From Chloroflexota bacterium (GTDB taxonomy: Bacteria; Chloroflexota; Anaerolineae; Promineifilales; Promineifilaceae), in contig JAHDEB010000001.1 of NCBI GenBank assembly GCA_020629055.1, forward strand, positions 72,761-105,052: a stretch of 32,292 nucleotides of DNA. The letters run 5' to 3'. Shown piece by piece: positions 26,211 through 32,292 of this stretch. How positions within the stretch are numbered: position 1 is the stretch's first letter; each line of letters begins with the position of its first letter. The notes beneath the pieces were generated by a model, which searched no databases, had not been told where the DNA came from, and was given only the letters and a program-made list of their open reading frames with translations. Made by a program: the position numbers and the translations under genes.

Positions 26211-27842
26211 ATGGCTCAAATATCGGCCGATCCTCCACCCTCATCTGATACTCAAAAAAATATATTAAGTACGGTCATCTCTAGTATTTTCGACGTACGC
26301 GTTTTAGGTGTGTTGGGGCAAATCGCTTTTATTGTCTTAGTGGTCCTCGGGTTTCGCGCCATTTTTGCGAACTTTGGCGACAATGTTGAAAAATTAGGTG
26401 AGGCTCAATTTATCTGTCGAGATGGTAGATTCGACTATCGATGCGCATATGACTTCATGGAAAATGAAGCAGGCTTTGATATTTCTGACCCGCCTCTTAC
26501 CTACGTCAATACTAATTCTTATTGGTACGCGCTATACCTTGGCTTTCTTAACACACTCCGTGTTGGTGTCTTGGGGGTTATATTTACAACTATTTTGGGG
26601 ACGCTTGCGGGGATTGCGCGACTTTCGACCAATTGGTTAATATCAAAGATCGCGCTTGCCTATGTTGAGATCATTCGGAATACCCCGGTGGTCATTCAGC
26701 TCTTCATTATTTACTTTGTCATCATTCTATCCTTGCCGAAAGTTGATGACGCACTTCAAGTTTTTAACCTACCAATCTTTTTGTCTAACCGTGGTTTAGC
26801 GATGGCATGGCCGCAGCTGATGAGCTCTTCTGCTGTCTGGATCGCTTTTCTTGTCCTCGGTGCCATTCAGTTTCAAGTTACTTGGATCTACTTGGCCCGA
26901 CAAGAAGAACGGACGGGTAAACCTACAAATCAATGGGGATGGGGCATATTCGGCTTTGTCGTTATTGCGATCATCGGATGGATTGTTGCGACCAATGTTG
27001 CAGATACCGAAGCGATGCTAACGCCAAAATCGTCTCTGATTCGTGAAGTTGATGGCATTTCAAAAGTCGTCGTTACAAAATCAGGTACGAACCACATTAG
27101 CGAGGTTCCACTACTGCCAGAAGATCAATTGGCTGAAGCTACACTAAATGTGTGTGTATTGCGCGATTCTAAGTCTGAACCAAACCTGACCCGCCAACTA
27201 AGAAGCCAAAAGGTTCCTTATAAAGTAATCCGTAAAGCAACGCCTGATAAAGCAACGACTGATTTGTTAGACGGCAAATGTACTGTCTTCGCCGCTTCTA
27301 AATCAATCTTAGCTGGTGAACTTGCGACGATTGAATCTCCTACAAGTTACAGATTATTATCGGTAGATGAGCAACCCGTTGTGTGGAGCGTCCCTCGTTT
27401 AGAAGGGTTTAACCTGGCGGGTGGACTTTCACTCTCGCCTGAGTTATTCGCCCTGCTAATCGGCTTGATCATATTTTATGGTGGCGGCCTAGCAGAGGTT
27501 GTTCGAGCAGGAATTTTATCGGTATCGAAAGGTCAAACAGAGGCTGCCCGAGCTCTTGGGCTGAACGAAGCCCAGCGATTAAATCTTATTGTGTTGCCCC
27601 AGGCTCTCAAGGTGATCATTCCTCCTCTTATTAGTACATACTTAAGCTTAATCAAGGACACAAGCCTTGGTTTGGCTGTTGGATTCCCTGACATGTATTT
27701 GATTTCACGAACAACGATGAATCAATCGGGTCGGGCATTGCAAATGATGATTGTCATTATGGCGTTCTATTTGTTAATTAGTTTGGTTTTCTCGCTGATC
27801 CTAAATTGGTACAACAGCAAGATTACCATGGTGGAGCGATAA
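26211..27842 (+). CDS. aapQ: Amino-acid ABC transporter permease (AapQ/BztB-like) with an inserted binding-protein-lobe domain
   Basis: This 543-residue permease is well above the roughly 400 usual for AapQ. TM segments are seen near 34-53, 110-135, 145-175, 205-225 and 243-263. The conserved ABC-permease C-terminal core starts at 408 (LSPELFALLIGLI...EVVRAG), with the EAA loop at 444-466 (EAARALG...VLPQAL). Between them, residues about 265-400 form a soluble insertion. Residues 313-383 align without gaps to lobe II of the binding protein encoded just upstream (offset 113): VCV, NL, Y, the GxC cysteine, S.L and a Pro all match, so Cys315/Cys357 parallel Cys202/Cys244. The first external loop (55-100) also has an extra Cys pair (Cys69/Cys78). 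AAGGAAGG precedes the ATG by 6 nt. Confidence 0.92.
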   Translation: MAQISADPPPSSDTQKNILSTVISSIFDVRVLGVLGQIAFIVLVVLGFRAIFANFGDNVEKLGEAQFICRDGRFDYRCAYDFMENEAGFDISDPPLTYVNTNSYWYALYLGFLNTLRVGVLGVIFTTILGTLAGIARLSTNWLISKIALAYVEIIRNTPVVIQLFIIYFVIILSLPKVDDALQVFNLPIFLSNRGLAMAWPQLMSSSAVWIAFLVLGAIQFQVTWIYLARQEERTGKPTNQWGWGIFGFVVIAIIGWIVATNVADTEAMLTPKSSLIREVDGISKVVVTKSGTNHISEVPLLPEDQLAEATLNVCVLRDSKSEPNLTRQLRSQKVPYKVIRKATPDKATTDLLDGKCTVFAASKSILAGELATIESPTSYRLLSVDEQPVVWSVPRLEGFNLAGGLSLSPELFALLIGLIIFYGGGLAEVVRAGILSVSKGQTEAARALGLNEAQRLNLIVLPQALKVIIPPLISTYLSLIKDTSLGLAVGFPDMYLISRTTMNQSGRALQMMIVIMAFYLLISLVFSLILNWYNSKITMVER

Positions 27843-27845
27843 ACA

Positions 27846-29606
27846 ATGGCTACAACTCTAAACCCCAATGAGTCGCTTAAGGATGAACAACGTTTTAAGC
27901 GCAGAAAAATAAATTGGAATTATTTCCTGCAAGACAACATCACCGGGTCAACTGGACTAACGGTGTGGATTGTATTTATGACGATTGTGAACTTATGGTT
28001 TTCGGTTCGTCAACTAGGTGCCGCCCCCGGCCGGACGATAGTCGTCTTAGCTGTTTGGGCAGCTTTAATTCTGATGGTTGTTGCGGGCGAGATGTTCGGC
28101 ATCCGTAGTCGAGTCAGCGAATGGTTAAAAAACAATCTGCTAACGTCAGTTTCGAATGCTTTGGTTACATTGTTTTTAATGTTATTACTGACAATGGCAT
28201 TTACAAGTTTCTGGCATTATGCGGTAACGACAGCAACTTGGACAGTTGCAGAGTCAAGTATTGATTTTCGTTCCGCCCAGGCTGAGGCTGGTGTAGAGAT
28301 CGGTGCAAGCTGGGGTGTGATCTGGGGATCGCGAAAGCTCCTTCTGACCGGTTTGCTCGAACCACAGTACAACGGCCGGGTTATTACATCTGCCATACTA
28401 ATCGGGGTCTTGTGGCTGCTGACATCGATTACAAATCGAGATAGGTTCGCCGAAAATAATGGCGTACAGATCCTGAAAAATATTACAAACATTGGCTGGT
28501 TGATTTCACCTTTTGCCCTCTATATATTGTTGGCCGGCATCGCATATGAAGGACCCTTTATTAATTTCTCAACTCTGATACGTTGGGAAATTGTGGTTCT
28601 TGCAATTTTTGGACTGTTATACTTTTTCAACGTATTGCAACTGACACCGCTCAATATCGCTATTTGGGTATTGGCGTGGCCCTTGGCTTATGTTATTTGG
28701 CGGTTCATAGGGCAAAATGGCTGGTATCCACCCATTAATGTTGACCAATGGGGCGGTTTGCTGCTAACAATTATTTTTGCGATTTTTGTTAACTTGGCAT
28801 CATTCCCGGTGGGTATTTTGCTTGCACTGGGCCGGCGTGCTGATGTGCAGGGTATTCCATGGTGGATTATTTGGCCCGTTACGCTGATCTTAACGACGAT
28901 ATTGTTATACACAAATACGTTCGGAAACTGTTTGGGGACAATCCCCGCTTTGTGTGAGAACACAAACTTGTGGGCAACTTCTCGAAATAATATTGAACGA
29001 GGGATTGCACTGTGGCCGCTCATCATCCCATTGTTGGCGTACTTGTTCCAGCGGATGTACAACGGCAATATGGTACAAGCTGCAAGCGTTGTGTTTATCG
29101 AATTTGTCCGCGGTGTACCATTGATTACGCTGCTGTTCTTAGCAATCGTTATGGCACCCTTCTTCCTTCCTGTTGACGGTTCTGGCTCATTCAAGAAAGT
29201 ATTTGCGGTAATGATCGGTTATACGATTTTCTCTGCCGCTTATATGGCCGAACTTATACGAGGTGGATTGCAGGCGATTCCGCGAGGACAATACGAGGCG
29301 GCAGATGCCTTAGGTATGAATGCGTTGCAGAAATACCGGTTTATTATTCTGCCCCAGGCTTTACGAATCCTGATTCCAGCTTTAGCAGGGTCGGTTATCG
29401 GTACATTCAAGTCATCATCATTGGTGTCATTGATTGGACTGTTTGACTTTGTGGGAATCGGCCGGGCTGTGTTCACCAACGATCAATGGCTTGGATTAAA
29501 AACAGAAGTTTATCTTTTCCTATTTATCGCTTATTTCCTAGTGAGCTCAATTGTGTCACTTTACAGCCGACGAATCGAAGAGAGTACGGGGCTGGGGATT
29601 CGTTAG
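27846..29606 (+). CDS. aapM: Amino-acid ABC transporter permease (AapM/BztC-like), enlarged
   Basis: This 586-residue partner permease starts 3 nt after the stop of the previous gene, with its GGAG (27833-27836) inside it, so translation is probably coupled. The conserved core is clear: ASFPVGILLALGRR (318-331), FIEFVRGVPLITLLF (417-431), AELIRGGLQAIPRG and the EAA loop EAADALGMNALQKYRFIILP (484-503). AapM/BztC proteins are typically about 380-430 residues. Here extra hydrophobic segments fill residues about 35-290. In addition, about 77 residues (337-413, with two TM segments and Cys362/Cys370) interrupt the stretch that normally joins LALGRR directly to the FIEFVRG helix. Together with the upstream permease it should form the heterodimeric channel. 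Confidence 0.92.
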   Translation: MATTLNPNESLKDEQRFKRRKINWNYFLQDNITGSTGLTVWIVFMTIVNLWFSVRQLGAAPGRTIVVLAVWAALILMVVAGEMFGIRSRVSEWLKNNLLTSVSNALVTLFLMLLLTMAFTSFWHYAVTTATWTVAESSIDFRSAQAEAGVEIGASWGVIWGSRKLLLTGLLEPQYNGRVITSAILIGVLWLLTSITNRDRFAENNGVQILKNITNIGWLISPFALYILLAGIAYEGPFINFSTLIRWEIVVLAIFGLLYFFNVLQLTPLNIAIWVLAWPLAYVIWRFIGQNGWYPPINVDQWGGLLLTIIFAIFVNLASFPVGILLALGRRADVQGIPWWIIWPVTLILTTILLYTNTFGNCLGTIPALCENTNLWATSRNNIERGIALWPLIIPLLAYLFQRMYNGNMVQAASVVFIEFVRGVPLITLLFLAIVMAPFFLPVDGSGSFKKVFAVMIGYTIFSAAYMAELIRGGLQAIPRGQYEAADALGMNALQKYRFIILPQALRILIPALAGSVIGTFKSSSLVSLIGLFDFVGIGRAVFTNDQWLGLKTEVYLFLFIAYFLVSSIVSLYSRRIEESTGLGIR

Positions 29607-29812
29607 GCGATACCCACTTCTAAGAACGACTAATGAATGAGAGATCAATAATTAGAAAAAAGGGTCTCTCATTTTTAAAACGCTAGGAGCTAAAGATTTA
29701 ATACCCACAGGGGTAAATTTCCTAGAAAAATCTTTAGCTAATTAGGAACAAGAATATTTTGGGACAATTCTTAAAATCTTGTTCTTAGGTAATAAATCGA
29801 GGATATAAAATA
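29607..29812 (+). promoter_or_regulatory. Structured intergenic leader before the ATPase gene
   Basis: Three inverted repeats follow one another. The first, AATGAGAGA/TCTCTCATT (29636-29644, 29665-29673), has a 20-nt loop and a short T-tract, so it may terminate. The second, AGCTAAAGATTT/AAATCTTTAGCT (29688-29699, 29728-29739), is a perfect 12-bp stem enclosing a smaller hairpin TACCC/GGGTA (29702-29715). The third, GAACAAGA/TCTTGTTC (29746-29753, 29777-29784), is an 8-bp stem. GAGG (29799-29802) then serves the ATG at 29813. The arrangement suggests RNA processing or leader control of ATPase expression. Confidence 0.55.
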
Positions 29813-30583
29813 ATGGATGTAATGCAAGGTCCAGAAGCAACAAAAACGAAAGAAGCCATCGTCTGTAAAGATGTGCATAAATGGTATGGGGAATTTGAAG
29901 CCTTAAAAGGGGTTGACCTAACGGTCGCATCCGGTGAGGTTGTGGTTATTCTGGGACCATCCGGTTCTGGGAAATCAACATTTATTCGCTGCATGAATCG
30001 TCTTGAAGAACATCAAGAAGGACGCATTATTATTGATGGGACTGAATTGACCCATGACGTGCGTAACATTAATGAGATCCGTCGCGAAGTCGGCATGGTG
30101 TTCCAACAGTTTAACCTGTTCCCACATTTAACTGTTTTGGACAATATTACGTTGGCACCGATTAACGTACGGAAATGGACACGAGAAAAAGCTGAAGATT
30201 TGGCGATGCTGTGGCTAAACCGTGTTGGTATCCCAGAACAGGCAGACAAGTACCCTGGCCAGCTATCTGGTGGTCAACAACAGCGTGTGGCGATTGCACG
30301 GGCATTAACCATGCAGCCGAAGATCTTGTTGTTTGACGAACCGACATCGGCCCTTGACCCTGAAATGATTTCAGAGGTATTAGACGTAATGCGTGACTTG
30401 GCAGAAGCGGGTTATACGATTGTGGCTGTTACCCATGAAATGGGTTTTGCGCGAGAAGTGGCCAAACGGATCATCTTTATGGATGGTGGACAAATCGTTG
30501 AGATTAACAGTCCAGAAAACTTCTTCAATAATCCAACGCATGAGCGGACAAAATTGTTCTTGTCTCAGATTTTAAATCACTAA
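29813..30583 (+). CDS. aapP: Amino-acid ABC transporter ATP-binding protein (AapP/GlnQ-like)
   Basis: This 256-residue cytoplasmic ATPase powers the transporter. All motifs are intact: Walker [10 protein letters not shown] (48-56), Q-loop [10 protein letters not shown] (about 96-105), ABC signature LSGGQ (151-155), Walker B ILLFDEP (171-177), D-loop SALDP and the switch His208 in VTHEMG. The [15 protein letters not shown] segment is characteristic of polar amino-acid transporters. It is the last gene of the operon, separated from the permeases by about 200 bp of structured leader, and ends at a strong terminator. Confidence 0.96.
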   Translation: MDVMQGPEATKTKEAIVCKDVHKWYGEFEALKGVDLTVASGEVVVILGPSGSGKSTFIRCMNRLEEHQEGRIIIDGTELTHDVRNINEIRREVGMVFQQFNLFPHLTVLDNITLAPINVRKWTREKAEDLAMLWLNRVGIPEQADKYPGQLSGGQQQRVAIARALTMQPKILLFDEPTSALDPEMISEVLDVMRDLAEAGYTIVAVTHEMGFAREVAKRIIFMDGGQIVEINSPENFFNNPTHERTKLFLSQILNH

Positions 30584-30604
30584 AATCTGAAATAAAGATC
30601 GTAA

Positions 30605-30646
30605 AAAAAGAGCGTTGTTAGGAAAACACCTAACAACGCTCTTTTT
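30605..30646. terminator. Bidirectional intrinsic terminator
   Basis: An 18-bp perfect stem pairs AAAAAGAGCGTTGTTAGG (30605-30622) with its complement (30629-30646) around a 6-nt loop. A-tract on the left and T-tract on the right make it work for both converging genes, the ATPase (+) and the polysaccharide deacetylase (-). Confidence 0.92.
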
Positions 30647-30673
30647 AGTTCTGACGGTTATTTGTCGGGGCCT

Positions 30674-31945
30674 TTACTTTTCTTTTAACTGTTGTAACCC
30701 TCGGCCGGATAGCTGGAGCAAAAATGGTTGAACTTGCCTCTTTTCCTCTTCAGTTGACATCGAACTTGTCCAGTTACGCATACTTTGGATTGCAGGAATA
30801 TAAACCTTATTTTCTAATGATGGATCAATCGCTTGTCCTGTGATCTCAACATTAATTTTCATCGCATCACGTTTTAGAATATAGCTGTAAATTTCTGTGG
30901 ATGAGGCGACCCACGCTTCATTGCTCCCTTCAGGGCCATAATTTTGCCAAACATGGTCTATCACAGTTTTGATATTGGCTTCTTTTGTGCCATGGGCCAA
31001 GCTGTTGTACCAAAATCGTTGACCACTGGACTGATTGTTTGACATCCAATCGATTGTGGCGATAACCTGTTCTGGTGCGAACTCGATTGAAATATCGCGG
31101 CCGATTTGAGTTCGATTGGTAAGCGTGCGGGCGGTGTTTGACCCAGCGGTAAAATCGCTGTCGCTATTAACCGTTAATAGGTAATCATTCCCTGTTTCTT
31201 GAAGGAGTAAATCAGTTTCTGCCATAGCTTCTGCAAAAGGCTGATTATAAGCGCTGGAAAAGTTGGGAGATGCAAACACCATCACGCGAAAGTCTGGTGC
31301 AAATGAGCGGCCGATGGCGGCTTCTAAATGCGCTTGGCCTTTAAGAATATCTTCTTTGTAATCTTCCGACGTTGGGGTAGATGTGTCGAAGCGTTCATGG
31401 TTCCATGAGTGGTTGCCTAGCGCCCAACCTTCGCTTAGCAGGGTTTGATTGTAGAATGGCTCGTCAACAATCCAATTTTCGTTTCGGTCGATGCGGTAGT
31501 CTTTTGCGATTGCAAAAATCGTTGCTGGCCAGGATTTCGCCCTAAATTCGGAGATGGCATTTTTAAGAAAGGTATTGTCATCAAAACCGTGTGACCATGC
31601 CCATTTTTTATCATCACGTAGGGGGGCAGGGGTGACTTTGCAAAGGTCGGCCGATTGGCTGCCGGGAGACAGGCTCAAGCTGAGCTCAGTTGCTTGGGTC
31701 GTCACAATCAGCTGGTTGCCTGCTTGGGTAAAGGGGATTGAGTCCCGACCTGAACTGAGTGAAACATCGGTGGCGTCGTTTACTTGGATCAAGAGGGTGG
31801 CGTCTTTGTAGTAAAGCTGTGGCACCGCACTTACATCTAAAATGATATTGCAGATCGTGACCGATTGTGACTGAATTTCTGCAGGTCGCAGGAACAAAAG
31901 CAGGAGCGACATGAAAGAGATAGATAAAACGAATAATTTTTTCAT
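30674..31945 (-). CDS. Secreted polysaccharide deacetylase-like (NodB-fold) protein
   Basis: This is 423 residues from the ATG at 31945. That start gives a clean signal peptide (MKKLFVLSISFMSLLLLFL), while the longer frame to ATG 31993 would put 16 arginine-rich residues in front of it. Neither start has a clear ribosome-binding site. Residues about 28-105 are a beta-rich N-terminal domain. Residues about 110-350 show carbohydrate-esterase-4 features: the Asp pair in SHGFDDNTF (Asp122/Asp123) and the metal-binding HxxxH in GNHSWNHERF (His179/His183). The family deacetylates N-acetylated glycans such as peptidoglycan, chitin or exopolysaccharide. It diverges enough that substrate and activity are uncertain. 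The C-terminal region contains NKVYIPAIQSM. Confidence 0.78.
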   Translation of the reverse strand: MKKLFVLSISFMSLLLLFLRPAEIQSQSVTICNIILDVSAVPQLYYKDATLLIQVNDATDVSLSSGRDSIPFTQAGNQLIVTTQATELSLSLSPGSQSADLCKVTPAPLRDDKKWAWSHGFDDNTFLKNAISEFRAKSWPATIFAIAKDYRIDRNENWIVDEPFYNQTLLSEGWALGNHSWNHERFDTSTPTSEDYKEDILKGQAHLEAAIGRSFAPDFRVMVFASPNFSSAYNQPFAEAMAETDLLLQETGNDYLLTVNSDSDFTAGSNTARTLTNRTQIGRDISIEFAPEQVIATIDWMSNNQSSGQRFWYNSLAHGTKEANIKTVIDHVWQNYGPEGSNEAWVASSTEIYSYILKRDAMKINVEITGQAIDPSLENKVYIPAIQSMRNWTSSMSTEEEKRQVQPFLLQLSGRGLQQLKEK

Positions 31946-32292
31946 GACTAAATTTAGAGAACAATATCTGCGAACGCTACATCGGTAGAACATGATGGTC
32001 GTTCACTCTTTGATGGTTCAGAGTATGAGACACATTCTTATGACTGTAATTGGATGGTACGTTGAGGAGCAGGAATGAAACAGATAAACACATCTCGAAT
32101 GGTTATTCCTGCTCGGCAGAGGATTTATTAGGGACAGCCTAAACATTCAGCCTTAATTTTGGGCCGATTAATTTTTTCACAGATTAAATTGTAAGGGTAA
32201 ATGCTGCCAATACGACTAACAATAGCGATAGTTGTTCAGGAAATATTAAGGATTGACAATCGCTACCAACTTCTTTTGCTCCATCTCCCTCG
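31946..32292. other. Upstream region of the deacetylase gene with a 10-bp inverted repeat
   Basis: No convincing gene is present to the right edge. GAGCAGGAAT (32067-32076) and ATTCCTGCTC (32105-32114) are perfect complements with a 28-nt loop, possibly a cruciform or terminator of a gene outside the window. A TTGACA hexamer at 32253-32258 has no matching -10 box. Confidence 0.5.

Noticed and set aside
32253-32258. TTGACA as a -35 promoter element at the right edge
   Set aside because: No acceptable -10 hexamer at 15-19 bp downstream within the window.

Overview
The window looks like a piece of chromosome from an uncultured-type member of the Chloroflexota (Anaerolineae-like). The inference rests on a secreted CSLREA / choice-of-anchor-Q adhesin, an acidic TPR protein rich in Trp-Leu motifs, an Aap/Bzt-type amino-acid ABC transporter, a bacterial histone-deacetylase-fold enzyme, and secreted proteins with YLP/YIP-type C-termini. 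Base composition is moderate (mid-40s % GC by eye). GTG, TTG and apparently ATT/ATC starts are in use. No phage, IS, CRISPR, rRNA or tRNA gene is recognisable. No gene identity was checked against a database.

Layout. 1-4000 (-) is one long open frame for a secreted beta-helix surface protein. It runs off the left edge in an 18-bp coding minisatellite, so most of the first 4 kb is coding although no stop codon is present in the window. 4534-7734 (+) encodes a transporter-like membrane protein fused to HEAT repeats and a cyclic-nucleotide-binding domain. 7906-9333 (+) is a phosphohexomutase. 9456-12508 (+) is a pair: secreted M14 zinc carboxypeptidase and MFS transporter. 12537-13577 (-) is a GDPD phosphodiesterase fused to a VOC/glyoxalase domain. 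13650-15173 (-) is an unknown two-TM protein. The gap at 15174-15567 carries a perfect 16-bp palindrome and a promoter-hairpin-terminator unit that looks like a small-RNA gene. 15568-17341 (+) is an alpha/beta hydrolase followed closely by an HDAC-fold deacetylase. 17461-23214 (+) is a giant acidic TPR protein. 23470-23919 (+) is ndk, flanked by terminators. 24165-24440 (+) is a small unknown gene.

24845-30583 (+) is a complete general amino-acid ABC transporter: lipoprotein binding protein, two permeases and an ATPase, with structured RNA between the parts. Both permeases are enlarged. The first carries, in a loop between membrane segments, a domain that aligns without gaps over about 70 residues with the second lobe of the operon's own binding protein, including its cysteine pair. 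I consider this the best candidate for something undescribed. 30674-31945 (-) is a secreted NodB-type polysaccharide deacetylase that shares a bidirectional terminator with the transporter.

Window-wide, the palindrome CGGCCG occurs about 70 times by manual count against roughly 5 expected from composition, and I saw none in the intergenic gaps. This resembles the HIP1 phenomenon of cyanobacteria.
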